Assembly (NCBI GenBank): GCA_964059195.1
Contig: CAXKWD010000001.1
Location: forward strand, 214,342,484-214,406,483
Length of the DNA: 64,000 bases
Reading direction: 5' to 3'
Origin: Ectobius pallidus
Taxonomy: Eukaryota; Arthropoda; Insecta; Blattodea; Ectobiidae
Shown here: one piece after another, positions 43,578 to 57,600 of the stretch
Layout: every line of letters begins with the position of its first letter
Numbering within the stretch: the first letter of the stretch is position 1
Made by a program: the position numbers and the translations under genes
Notes under the pieces: generated by a model
The model's database searches: none
Told to the model about the DNA's origin: nothing
The model's input: only the letters and a program-made list of their open reading frames with translations

Positions 43578-44488
43578 AACTAGGAACACTATGATTATTG
43601 TAACGCACTGAGTATTATGTGATATGTACACACCAGGAAAAGTCCGTCCATAAGAATAATACAGATAATAGTAATAAAAATATTGTTTGTATCTTAGAAC
43701 ATTATGCAATAATGTAGAGTTCTATTTAGTGGTAACTAAGAACAGTTCTTCTAGAGAATTCTTACAATTATTTCCTTTAAGTGATAGCATATTGGTTACA
43801 TAAGAAGAAAGTGACAGTGTGTGGTTGAAATTGCTGAATTGCATTTTATGTCTCAGTACAATTTACACTTTTTAATTGTTTGAAACAAGTTTTTAAATTT
43901 GACGTAATGCACACATCAGTTATTTCTTCTAACTTCATTATCATAGATTGAGTTTGTGATTTGGTTGTATACTTCTCTGTTATAATATGTAAGAAATGGG
44001 GACTATCTAGAAGATGTTTTATTTTTGCATTATCACTTAACACATATTTATCACAAATAATCCCTATGATTTACTGTGATTTTTTAATATTGATGCGATG
44101 ATAAATAAATGTGCTCACAATGTACTTTTTTTTTTAATTTCTAACACAAACATCCTTAAACACATCAGTGTTTAAGGATGTTTGCACCATGCTTTTAGCA
44201 AGATCCCATTTTCAGGATCCTGCTTTTAAGGAATTCCCATTGTGAAGGAATAGAATTTGAAGTTCTTGCAGAATTACTATAAGAAAAATGTATATTTAGT
44301 TCAAGCTTTTAAGGAAACCTGCTTCTTTAAAAAATCATGGTTTAAGAAAAAAATATTTTAAGAATTTAAAAATATTTACCCTTGAACTGGTGAAAAAATC
44401 TACCTAGATAGATGTAGGAAAAGAGAAGCAACTATTTTAATATGTCTGCTAACTTTAAAAACTCTACAATGGAGAGAAAATTTACCAA
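43578..44488 (+). other. TTC21B 3' region with polyadenylation signals and a perfect hairpin
   Basis: AATAAA hexamers occur near 43672 and at 44104-44109. Beyond the second one, a 17-bp perfect inverted repeat (44147-44163 and 44168-44184, arm CAAACATCCTTAAACAC) closes on a 4-nt loop. No other gene is seen here. Confidence 0.6.
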
Positions 44489-45220
44489 TACAGTAGAGCC
44501 TCGGTAATTCGAGCCCCGGTATTTCGAGGTTCCGTGTAATTCGAGCTGGTCTTAAGAAAATTACAATTTTCCATAAAACTAGAGTAAAATCCCGTTTTTA
44601 TACATTGTCCGCATTTAAGTTTTACACACTTCCGAATGTGTTACATTTTGAGCTTTCTTTCAGTTTTTCCATGTACAAAAATGCAGATAAAACTGTCCCA
44701 CTTAGTTAGGGTTTACGTTCATAATACACAGAAATAACCTTGGCTTCAGACTGCTAATGCATTTCTATTACAGTTTGACAGAAACCGTTAGGTTCGATCT
44801 TTCTTTGTCGGAACCTCGTGTCAATCAATTGTACAGTGCATACCATCCTTTCAGAAAAGAATACTGTATTGTTACAGTAATCCCTACTCAGCGACAATGG
44901 TAATTAAAAGTGTTTTCCTAGTAGCGTTTTTTAAAAGTGTTTTCCCGTTCCACTCCATTAAGGGTCAGACAATGACTTAATCCTTAAAGGATGCCGATGT
45001 AGCAAATTGGAAATATTTGACAATATATACATACAGGCCTACCATAGCCTATTGTTTATTTATTTATTTATTTATTTATTATTTAAACCATTAATGTGCA
45101 CATCAAATATTTATTTGCGATTTATCCATTGATTTAGTGATATTTCCGTATAATCAGAGTTTTTTGTAATTCGAGGTAACCTCAGCCCCAATTAGCTCGA
45201 ATTATCGGGGTTCTACTGTA
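44489..45220. mobile_element. pogo/Tigger-like MITE with TA duplication
   Basis: The element starts CAGTAGAGCCTCGGTAATTCGAG at 44491 in the local reading, with the inverted counterpart CTCGAATTATCGGGG...CTACTG ending at 45218, and has TA on both sides. It is 728 bp long. The 3' part repeats a subterminal TAATTCGAGG block. No transposase frame. Inverted ends starting CAGT and the TA target fit the pogo group. Confidence 0.88.
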
Positions 45221-47200
45221 TTGATATCTAGAAACGGGAAAATTGATGAAAATCCTCATAGACTGTTGGCCTAGCAATAAAATAAGCAATCTTGATCAAC
45301 TCAAATTTTCTTTGGTCGTTTAATTTTATTTGTATTTGTACTATTTTATTGTACTCTGTTATTAAAACAAAGTGTGTTAAGATACCGTAAATTACATACA
45401 TTTCTATAATTTGTAACATTTTAAGGAAAAAATCCCCATTAAAGAAAATAATTCAGCCCCATGAGTTTAAAAAAAAAGAGTTTTACTCCATGTCTAAAAT
45501 GCTTTTAAATTCCAGCACGGATCCTTTCAATTATGTCTGATTTCCCGGTTTTACACTAAAAAATCTCCCTTATTAAGATTTTCCTAATCCAGGACTTGTT
45601 AGAATTAGAACCATTTATCCCTACTGTATTTCTGTATCTTTCAGTCAAAAACGTTTCCTTTCATTCCTTTTCTAATTAACTTTCCTTTCCAAGCTAGTAT
45701 CCATCCAAGATGGGAACCTACTGGATCATGAACGTACAGACATGAGTATTGAGTGATCCCCTTGTATGTGATCAGCAGTATGCAGGATTTCGTTTTTAGA
45801 ATACCACAAACGTTCAAGCCAACAAAAAGTGAGCCACTGTGGTAAATAATAAATAAATTCCAATCTGTTATTTCCTTTTGAGAAAAGTGCTGCATATTTT
45901 AAAAATTATTTTTAAAAATCTGTTTTTGAAGGTAAGCTGTACCCATCCTTGTGACTGGAATTTCTGTCTAATGAACCATGGCATATAAAACACTTTATTA
46001 TGGCAATTAAAGCAGATGAAAATCACACCATCCCATCTCCCAAATTTAAAGTTCTTTCCAATTATAAAATACTCTGATTCCTAATGGTGGTATGAGCACC
46101 ATGCTTTTAGAAACACTGATGACAAGTCACATCAGATATTCAGTTGTTTTCATTGTTGGCACAGGTTGGATACATGAAGTCAGCACTCACCAGTACTAAA
46201 GTCCTCTATGTTTTGACAGTACATAAGCAATAATTCAACATGGACAATATGTGGAATCTACCTGCTGAGCAAACAAGTTTGCCAGGAGAAAATCTATGTT
46301 TTAAAATGGTAAGTGCATGAAGCATAATATGCATGTAGACAATATTCCTCTCCAAGAGGCAAGAGAAGCTTTCCAGCTTGGCTAATGTGTCAGATGGATT
46401 GACAGATCTGATATGGCATTTTTGTATACCTATGGTCTATTTACTTTACCACACATTATATAGTGGGGATTATGAAACACTTCACAAGTTAGCAACTTGT
46501 ATGGGCCTTCACTTAAAACTAATTGTCAGAAATGACAACAGCGGTCGCCCATCTAAATTCCGACCACAACTCATCTTGGTGAAAGTGATATTTTGTCTTT
46601 AATTTGCATATCGTTGTGTTGAGAATTTTTTTTAGGGTTGAAAATTTTCTGAAGATAAAATTATATAAAATTTCAGATGAAGGTCCGATTGTAATATTGA
46701 GCTCTGAAAAGGACTCATAGTGAACAATACTTCAGAAACTTTCACTGAATGAAAGAGGAATTCTTAAAAAATGAACACCACCTCCAGGTACTATGTTCAT
46801 GTGAAGTATGAGTCACTTTAGAGAAATTGGCCAGTGAATTATTACATTAATAATTTAATACCAACAATGGAGAAAAATTTTGAAAACGTGTTTATTACAA
46901 CCAGTAAAAGTCTTGAATGATTTAAGCTAATATAAGCATCCGAGTTAAATGCATCTATGCATAAATTATTCAGACGAAGATGAGCATATTTCGATTCTGC
47001 ATCAGAAAAATCTTCCTCTACAGAATTTAATAGCATAATAGGCCTATGTTCCTAATTTGTTTGAAATATATTTTCTAGAACGCACACTCAACTTTTTAAA
47101 ATATGCTTAGTCATGTTTTTTACTTTGCTCACAAATTTGTGGGATTTCTTTCATAATTTTATTTCAATTTTTTATTATCCTTAAATAATTTTCTTTAAAA
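45221..47200. other. intergenic, no gene confirmed
   Basis: I looked for the N-terminal exons expected for MDH1B and found none convincing. A minus-strand frame at 46842-47036 (SVEEDFSDAESKYAHLRLNN) looks like a transposon-derived fragment but is not assigned. Confidence 0.4.
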
Positions 47201-47207
47201 TTCAGAC

Positions 47208-47660
47208 TTGAAATTTCATTCCCTGCTTTTTTCTTCCTCATATCCCTTATGCCTAAGGGCATCAGGGTATCCTCGTCCTGTCCGTCTTCCCTATTCTGCT
47301 GTATTCTCACACAATCTCTTAATTTCCATCATTTCCCATGCTTCTGTCGAATTGTTTCAATTCTATAATAATTTACTTCTTTTCCAACGATTATCTTGGT
47401 TCCATATTTGAAATCTCATGTTCCTTTTCCATTGCAGTTGACTTCGTGTGGATCCGCCCAGTCAGAGGATACTATTGTTCTTCTGAATCACTTCTATCTC
47501 TATGTGGGCAATTGGTTTGTTAGGTTACCTTCCCAGTCTCCTTATTTTTATCCCCAGGAGAGAGGGTGGCCCAGTTATACCCCCAGGCACTGGGTGTCCA
47601 TTTTAGTCGTCTTTTACGACACTCATGGACTATATTGGGACTATTCTTAACATCCGGTCT
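47208..47660. repeat. dispersed repeat fragment
   Basis: The part around 47560-47640, with the complement of CGTAAAAGACGACTAAAATGG and GTGGCCCAGTTATACCCCC, reads like the end of an insect retroelement or dispersed repeat that I have seen before but cannot name. No coding frame is supported. Confidence 0.4.
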
Positions 47661-47942
47661 CCACACGGAGTAGCCTTGCTATATATCGTAGGCATTTTTT
47701 AAAAAATTCTTTAGTAAAAGTATTTCCATTTCTTAGTTTTAGCCAAATAGGTAATTTATTATAAAGTATTGATCCTAAATGATAATTTGTATTTTATTTA
47801 CATTAGAAATTACAAGTCTATTAAAAACAATATAAGAAAAAAAAGAATGTCAAGCAGGATACTATTGTACAAGATTTTATTGTAACTGATAAATAAGCTG
47901 TTAAAATCTGTCTTACTTACATCACCTTCACTGTGCTTCAAG

Positions 47943-50900
47943 TGTGGTCCTGAACTTCACGTAGCTGTCACTGCTGCTGGGAGATCCATGGCTACCAACC
48001 TCCTCTATCTCCTGGCAAAGGGAGATGTGTTTGGTGAAGACCAGCCTGTTGTACTGCGTCTTGTGGACACACCACCTCAAATACGATACATCAGGGGCTT
48101 TGCAATGGAACTCATAAATGCTGGGTTCCCTCTCCTGAAAGGTAAGCTCGGTCCTCTTCTTATTGGTAGATGTAAATGACAAATAAAATCCTCAAAACAG
48201 CTGGAGATGTCCACTCAAAAACATCATTTGTATGCATTTCTTTAATCTGCCAACATGGGTGTATATGTAGCATACTTGCCTTCCCCCCTGGTGGTCCAGG
48301 TTCAGTTCCCAGCTGGGTAGTGGGTTTTTCAGTAATGAAAAATCCCCCGGGTTCAGGACTGGACATCACCCAGGAAAATTGTAGGATATATTAAAAAACC
48401 TTAAATTAAAGTGGTGACTGCTAGAATAGGGTGTAGGGTATTCACAACAGATCTATTAAGGTCACAGTGTTGAGAAGTCGAAGGGCTTACACTACCCCTC
48501 ATTAATCTAATCTATGCATTTCTTTGTCTTCATTATTAAATACTGATTTATATTTCAAAATGCATGAATTCTTAGGTGATTCTCCTCAAAATTGTAAAGG
48601 TGCATGATTAAACAAATCTTCTGAAGTTAAAGACTTAGGTAAAAACTTCTATTGATGAGTATCACAAAAGGGATAAGCAAATTGCATTTATTACTCTATA
48701 ATAATAAGAGGAAATGTTTGTCTGTTTGTGTGCGATGCCCAGCAAAATCTATAGCAAGCAGAGATCTGAATTTTTAAACATAGATGGACTGAAGGGAGGC
48801 CAAATGCACCTCAAAGCCGGATTTTAAATTTTCGCTTTCGTTTGCGAGTTACAAATGAAAAACTGGTAGAAAATGTGATTTTTAGCGCTATCAAAGCATC
48901 AGTTTTCAGTAATACATTTCAATTGTCAAATCAATTGCCTTTTTTTTTTCTTAACTTGAAAATAAGAGCATCATGATTTTTTCAACATATCGCATGGAAT
49001 AATTGTTCCCTTCAATTTTGTAAGTTCACCCTGGTCGATTCATTTGTTTATACAGACACACAGACATCTGATATTTTCAACTTAAACGGAACAGGGATAG
49101 TGAATATAGGCCTAAATGGGGAAACATTGATTGATTTAGATATTGGTAATTCATTTCAGGTGGCGCTTTCTAATCGTGGAATGCACAAAAACCTGATTTT
49201 ATAAAATAGAGTGTCAACCAATTTAAGGTAATTTTTTTTTTAAATAAAAATTTGAATCTTATAATTCTGACTTTCATTTGTTTTATTTTAATTTTGTCCA
49301 CCTATTTCTATTTTTAAATGGCTATAGATATATACACATAATATATAAACCTATTTGTAAAATATGGGTAGTTATATTTCAATTTATTTAAAAAAAATTG
49401 TTTAACTGTTTTTAGTTTATAGGCCTATGTTATTTTTTGTAAATATTTGTATATCTATACATTTTTTCTCTTTTTTTAAAAGATATCTTCATTACAGCCC
49501 CTAAACTCGAACTCTGCTCATCTGGGGGCTTTCAAACAAGGTTCATATTTAACAAGACTTTAATAATGTTTTCAGGATATAAATAAGCAAATAAATTTAA
49601 TTAAATTTTTCTATTGAATTTAAGAAAAAATCATTTTATTGCTAATTTTATTAGTAAATACAGTGGAGTCCTGCTAATCCAGACTAGATGGACTGGACCC
49701 TGTCCGGATCACCGAAAGTCCGGATTAAATGGAATTTACCTTAAAATGCATGTCCTGTACTGAAATAAATGCATGCACTGTACTGAAATACAAATATTAG
49801 ATGGGTAAAACTATACAAATTGACTTTTTAAAAAATAAATACAACTTTTCCTACAACTTGATTTTAATTTTAACACTACTGTATACAAAAACCTAAATTT
49901 TTAACCTATTAACTGATGTAGGATTAAAAAATAAAACGTATTTGTAATTAAAATTATCATTATTTTAAATCCCATCTGGCTTAGCGGGAGTCTGCCATAT
50001 TATTCTTTAAGAAATTTGTTAAATCTTGTAACCATTAAAGTAAGTTATTGTTTTCTCGCAGACTGCATAGCAACCAACCAACTGGAAACAGCATTCAAGG
50101 ATATAGATGTGGCCATCCTGCTGCCATATCCTAAACTTACAACACAGAAAAGTCGGAGGGATCGCCTCGAAGAAACATTTGCTCTCACAAAACTCCATGT
50201 GATTATCACAGTTCGTGAGTTCAAATGATAAGTTATGACACTAGCAGACATATCAGACTAATTCCTGACCAGTCTTTAGCAATGGAATTTAATGATTAAT
50301 ATTATTATACGCTTTTATAAAATATGTTTCCAAGCAAAAATATCAATTGTCAAAAAAAAAATTATTAGTTAAGAAAAAAGATATGTTAAAGGCAACAAAC
50401 AATACAGAAAACACCATACTAAAATGGCCTCTTCCAATTACAAGTAGCCTATTTTCATTTCTTAATGAAATTCAATATTACTATCATTTTCCACCTGCAT
50501 GGTCTCGTGGTTAGTGCTGCTGGCTGTGGAGCTGCAGGCCTGGGTTCAATCCCCAGTACCTCTTTTGATTTTTCTAGGTAGGCAGGTCTGGAACAGGGTG
50601 CACTCAGCCTTGTGATTTAAACTGGGTTTCAGCATACTGACCAAATGCCCCCCACTCCTGTCATCAGCCTAAGGTAGCGGTCAGATGGTAGGTTTAGTCC
50701 CTGCAGGGATGCAGTTTAGTTTGCTATCTTTTGTCATAAATATTTTCACATGAAGAGATCACCTGATGATGCTGTGGGTAAAGATGTAGCGGACAAGAAT
50801 ATATTAGAAGGGTTTAACATCTAATAAGTGACATTTTCATTTAATGTACATGTAGGGAAAATAAAAGCGGACCGACTCTTGTAGCTGACTTCAGAGCCTT

Positions 50901-52913
50901 GTGATACGTAAGTAAATGTAAGAGAGGTAACGGAAACGTTTGTTGTCATAAGCAATGCAAATTACATGAAATTATTTCTCAATTCAAGCAATGTTCATTT
51001 CAATGCATTCCCTGCTATCCTGTGAATGCCGCTAGGCATGTGGAGTGGATCATATCGGCAACTTAGATATTTTAGTTGGTCCGCTTTTTTTTTCCTACCT
51101 GTACAAAGAAAATAATGGGAAAAGAATTCAACAAAGAAGTGCTAGCCTATTTGTGCATGCATCCCTAGTGCTAAAACCAGCAGGAGTACAATGTATAGGC
51201 TCTACAATTCCAAACAATGTCAATTTTAAGTAGTTGTCTTCCAGCCTATTAGGCTGTGGTCCATGGTTTCCATAGCCTGACATTTTGCCCGCTTCTTTTG
51301 CAAGCATCTTCAGAGGCTGCTGGCTGAAACAAAGTGCTAGCATAGAACTCTGGCTGCTGACTGGCATTCTCATAGAACTCCAGCCATAGACTGGAGGGTG
51401 GAATTCTGCAAGAATGTTTCATTCCAGCCAATGCTCCAGCACCCTCTTTAAGATGCCTGCCACAGAAAAGGGCAAAGATCAGGCTATGGAAACAGTAGAC
51501 TATAGCTTAATCGTTTAAATATTTAATTACATTTAATATGCCTAGAGCATTGAAAAGAAAGTATAGGCTAGGCTATTTAAAAAAAAAAAAATTAAGTTAC
51601 AAACACAAAGTACATTACAAACAACTTAAAAATTACAATACAAATACAATTAATTGTTATTAATAATGAGAGCTCTTCAAACCAAAAGAACTGATTGTTT
51701 TGGGAAGTCTTAAAAAATAAATAAGTAAATAATAAAAAAATAAAAAAAAAACTTTATAAGTATTGAGATTCCAAAGCACAGCAATCTCATTATTATTTGA
51801 TATGGCCAACAGAGACATCTGCCAGTCTTCAACAAACATGGCAGATAACATCAACTGATGATCCAGATGAAAATTATCTGTGAAACATGTTTTGCGCAAA
51901 TGAAATTGAGATTAATTCTGTTCAGCATTAATAAACAATAACTAGTTCAATGGAACTGAATTTCTGGGACATTTTTAGGTCAAAAGTTTTCTTGTAGCTG
52001 AAAATTGCAGTGTGTTTGGTATTGTCCATAGAGGAATGTGCAGTAGATGCAATTAGCTGAGCATCAAACTTGCTCCAGAAAGTAAGAAATACATAACAGA
52101 CATGTATGTTCCTCAGGGTGAAGTTCTCGACTTGTATGCCAAGCACACTGTCAAGGTCATGCTCGTGGGACATCGTGCCAACACTAAAGCCTTCATCTGT
52201 TCCCGCTTTGCGCCACACATCCCCACCACAAACTTCACCGCTGTGAGCAGGCATATACAGAACTTCGCACAGTCACTACTTGCTCTCAAACTCAGGTATT
52301 TATGTATGTATGTATATGTGTAATATTAATCTAATTACTTGTACTAGTAAAAAATTAAATAAGTCAATTAGCAGGGTCTTCAGTCTAGTGTTATGGGAAT
52401 TAGTTCTCCACAACACTAGATTAAAAAAAGAAAAATCACCACACATCTTCTGCTCTTTAATTATATAATTGTTTCTACATCCCCATATTGTCTGATCCTC
52501 ATTTCATTCAGTTCACACTCTGGTGAACTTCTGTCAAATCTGAACGCCCCTAGCTGCTCCATCCCTATAAAAGAGCACTAACCAATCCCGACATTTCATT
52601 CTCCCTGACAATGAACCTCAGATCAGCCTCAAAACTGTGAAATTTCTCCAAATATCTACCTCATTTGAAGTCCAGAAAAATCTATACAAGTATACAAACT
52701 GTAATAAGAGGAAGAGTTTGTCTGTCTGTCTGTTTGTGTGTGATACCCACCTATGACACAGAGATCTGATTGTTTAACATACAAGGACTGAAGGATGTCT
52801 AAATGTCTAAATGCAACTCGAAGACTGTTTTTTTTAATTTTTTTCTTTCGTTTGCAAGGTATGTTAAAAAATATGGCAGAAAACTTTCTTCTTCTTCTTC
52901 TTCTTCTTCTTCT

Positions 52914-52982
<69 letters not shown>

Positions 52983-54558
52983 GCGCTATCAAGCACCAGT
53001 TTTTGCTAATATATTTCAATTGTAAAATCAAATGCCTTGCTTGGCTGCCGAAGGAACGAGCATAGAAGAGGATTGCTGAAGGAGATGTTTTGCAACATAC
53101 ATCACTTTGTCCATTGCTTTGATTTTGTTAGCCTGCTCTGCTTGATTCACCTTACTGTATGCAGAGAGCTGAATTTTTTTACATAGGCGGATGGAAAGGG
53201 GATCATGAATGTAGGGCTAAATAGAAAAACATTGAACAATATGGATGAAACTCACTATGCGGGGGTTTGTTGGGCCAGAGAACTCTAATCTGAGGTCGTT
53301 TTTACCCCAGGCAGCGCTTTATAATCAAGAGTTGCACCTCAAAGCCGGAGTTTTAGCTTTTTCATTATCAATCATTTTAATTGTTTACAAATGATTCATG
53401 TGTAAATGTTAATAAATACAGTGTTTTGTTTAGTTTGCTGTTAAATAAGTGATTTAAAAAACATCTAGCGACTGAATTAATAAATGTGAGTGAAGTCACC
53501 GGCACTTCTTAGTATTTTATATATAAAAACAGATTCTTCTTGACTAATATGACTTTATTTTTGAATAGTTTGTGTCACCATTGCAATATAAGGTGTATTA
53601 CTATTTGACAGAGTAAATGTGCAGAACATTAAGGACGTGCTTGTCTGGGGCAACATCTCCGAGCTGATCCATGCAGATCTACACCACAGCACTGTGAAAA
53701 TGCCGCACAGCAACAAAGAGATGTGTGCACACGCTGCTGCCAAGAACGATCACTGGATTAAAGGAGAGTTCAATGATGTGAGTCCCAGCAGACATAATTA
53801 TGGTATTACACAAATGCAGAGATTTAAATAGAATAATGCTTATGCAATTGTTATAAATAGTATCATTATATATAGAAAGGCAATCGGTCATAGGAGAGAG
53901 GTTCCATCTGGCCCTGTGAAGTGAACTCTGGCTGTTGGTAGAGCATTGGCACAAATAGCCATTGGTCCTGGGTTCAAATCCCAGTAACAGAGGAATTTTT
54001 CTCCTATAATATCATTTAATGTCCAACAGAGACAATAATCTATGGTTCACGAATGCATATGCATATATCTATAATTATTTCTATACCATAGACCCTAACA
54101 TTAGAAAACACGTGATATGACCTTGATACAGTTCAAACATGCATAATCACCTAGTAGTAGTAATACGCTCCTAGCCAGGGTCAAATTCTCAAGGTGGAAA
54201 ATCTAATTTCAGAGGGGCCATCAGGTTTAGCATGTTCTTTATTTATATTTCACCACTATTTGAAGTCTACCTCAGGAAACATTATCACAAATAGTGTACC
54301 GTTATTGTACATTTCAAAAGTCATTTAAAGTAAAGTTTCAAGGTACTGCCTGAAGAGATTTTTGTGATTTTAAATGCTAAAAATTTGCAGGGGGCAAGAA
54401 AAAATTTGGGGGGCAGCACCTCCTCTAGCCCACCCTGGCTACTGGCCTAAATAATAGTAATAATACTAATAATAATAATAAAGATAATAATAACCAAGAT
54501 GATAATAATTATAACAACAAAGATGATGATAACAACAACAACAATAATAATAGTAATA

Positions 54559-54606
<48 letters not shown>

Positions 54607-57600
54607 GTGACAATTATAACAATGATAATTAACTTCAACGATAATGGTATAAAATGATAAAAATAACAAGAATTAAAATAGCAAGAATAATAACAAGAGG
54701 AATAACAACAACAATAATAACAACAACAACATCAACAACTACAATAATAATATTAACAATAAAAACAACAGTAAAAACAGCAATAATAATATGAACAAAA
54801 ACAACAACTACTACTACCACCAATGTATAAGTAGAATAGAACAGTAAAATAAGCAAGAAAAATGTAAGAAACAAGCAACAAAATAACCAAAAATGAATTA
54901 TACATTATTAAACTCAGAAATCTCATCTTATTCTGTCTGACTACTGGTCAGTGAACAAGAGCTTTTGATTTCAGACAGTGCGCAAAACAACATACGACAC
55001 AACAGACAACGCAAGAACCATCTCCATGGCTGTCGCTGCTGCTGAACATTTGCGAGACTGGTGGCAAGGAACGCAGCCTGACCGACTTACTAGTATGGTG
55101 GTTGTATCTGATGGATCCTATGACATTCCTAAAGGCTTCTTCTTCTCTTTCCCTGTGGTTGTCAAGGACAGAGAATGGAAAATTGTGAAGGTACAAATAT
55201 ACAATACAAGTACTAGTAATTTTACAGGTTGACAGCAACTTCCAAACATGAGGAGGAGGAGTGCCGGATTTTACACTGTTGAAGAGTCATTATCGTATGT
55301 TTGACAAATGGTTCATACAAACACGCTGCTATTCAGGTTTTTTTTTTTTAAAAATAACATTCCACTTTCTCTGTAATCAACAACAGACAATATTTTTTCT
55401 TGGGGGGGGGGGGCCACCTCTTTTTTTTTGCTGAATTCTTAATGGGACTCTACAGCAGCAAATAAATGAAAAAATAAAGAAAGAATGAGCAGGAATTTCT
55501 GTTAGCAGGTGCAAGCGACACCCAACAACTGATTCTGGAATATAATACCATTCAAAGATAAACGGCGCCTCCTGAAAACAGTGGCATGCCAATGCAGTAA
55601 GATTGAAAATGCGCTCCAAAATCCATGCTGGAAATCTGCAGGAACCAGATTTTCGATGGCCAGGTTTTTTAATGTCTACCTGTATTATTTTACAAAGTAA
55701 GAAATCACCAAAACTCTAACTTATATGTGATCTCAAAACTTGATTCTACATACTATACAATTGTGCTTTATATCAGGGTTACATCCACGATTAATCGAAT
55801 GCTATTATATTCTGTGCAGGAAAATTGGGAATCAAACCATGCTTTCGGCTATGAGCACTGAAAGTTATAAGTAGGCTACTAACCCTTAGAGCGGATGTGT
55901 TCAACTGCTGAGGCAGTGAGACATAGGAGAGAGATTCCATCTGGGTCTGTGAATTGAATTCCGATTAGCTCAGTTGGTAGAGCTTCGGAACTTAAAACCG
56001 AAGGTCGTGTGTTCGAATCCTAGTGTCAGAGGAATTTTTATCCTAAAATATTCTCATGTAATGTTGAAGCAATATTCTGTGTGAGAGTTTAGAATGTTGG
56101 GCATAATGGAGAAAGAACAGGAGACAGTGAAAGATAATGTAATGAATGTAGGGAAACCACTAACATGCGAGTTAACAGCTTAAGAATTTCAGAAGAAGTG
56201 AATGACATACGTGATAGAATCAGAGAAAAAAAATTGTATTGACACATGATAATATGAGGCGTGTCCGGAAAGTAGGTTCTGATTGTTGATAAAGAAAACA
56301 AAAATATTAATAAGTAAGAAATATTTATTGCAATATTTACAGATATTCATTGCCTGCTTCTCTACATAGTTGGCACCGTTATAGAGGCATTTATCTTAGT
56401 GGTATACCAAAAATTGCATGCCTGTGTCATGGTACTCTGCTGCCAGCGGTATGTAGAAAAAGGTGATGAGTTTCTTGACAATGCTATCACTGGGGATGAA
56501 ATGGGTGTCGCATACCACACCACAAACAAAACAATCCATGCATTGGCGGCATAGTGGTTACCTGTGAAGATCAAATCCAAGCAGACAATCTCTGTCAGAA
56601 AAATCTGGGATTGATGTGGTGTCCTCTTGTGCGAGTTTTTACTGCAGGGGGAGACCGTAAATGCTGATCGGTATTGTCAAACATTGAAAAATCTGAGGAG
56701 GGCGATCCAAAACAAGAGACATGGAATGCTGAATGCAGTGATTTCATGACTTCAGACGTTGGCGGCAGAGTCCTATGACATGGGCATACAAATGTTAGTG
56801 CAGGGGTACGATAATTGCCTTGATAACAGTGGGGACTATGCAGAGAAGTAATAATAATAATAATAATAATAGTTTATTCATCCTCTGAACATTTACATGT
56901 TACGGGATATGCTAACTATACAAGATCAGACAGAGTTGTGTTACAATTTGCATATAGAACAGAGAGAGAAAACATTAAATCTTATGTACATTTATTTACA
57001 GTGAAAATAATTCAGCATTGTGGCATTTTTCTTCAAATTCCTCTATACTGTATATGGCATTCTTTGTTAAGAATTTTTTCATGTAGGTCATGAAGTGTTT
57101 TGTTTTGAGGTTTCTAATTTTGTGTGGGAGGTTATTATATAGTTTGGGACCTATGTGCTTATAGCTATTGTGTGTTTTTGTTAGTCTTAAATATGGGGTG
57201 TCTAGGTCTGTTTTGTAGCCAGTGAATCTCTGTAAATATTACAATAAATAATTTTTGCTTATTGGTGTTTTTGTTTTCTTTAATGGTGATCGAAACTTAC
57301 TTTCCGGACTTGGCTCGTATTATAAAATTAATGTTGTGAAGTTTGTAACTATGCCTTTGATGTACGATGATTTTGCATAAGATTCGGGAAGACTTCTTTG
57401 ATGGGGATAAAATGAAATCTCATTTTGCCAATTTGTTTACATATGAGATTGCTGCTAGCCCCATCAATCAATGTTTATTTCTAAATAGGGTTTTGAATTG
57501 CAGGGTCTCAATGTTGATCTGTTTGACTACGTCAAGATTCAAGATAATGTGGAGGAGTTGAAGAGAGAACACGAGGAGGCCATTAAGCTCTGCAAGCAGT

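Noticed and set aside
46378..46602. Plus-strand frame upstream of MDH1B, tested as the missing N-terminal exon
   Set aside because: The translation does not resemble the thioredoxin-like N-terminal part expected for MDH1B and has no matching splice phase.
52799..53025. Frames rich in Phe, Lys/Glu or Ser around the T tract
   Set aside because: They are translations of the CTT/T microsatellite and not genes.
54447..54874. Ile/Val/Tyr-rich minus-strand frames
   Set aside because: They are translations of the AAT/AAC microsatellite on different frames.
55965..56035. Possible tRNA gene with good D arm and T arm
   Set aside because: The loop between the anticodon stems is 9 nt, the acceptor stem does not pair well, and SINE sequence continues on both sides.
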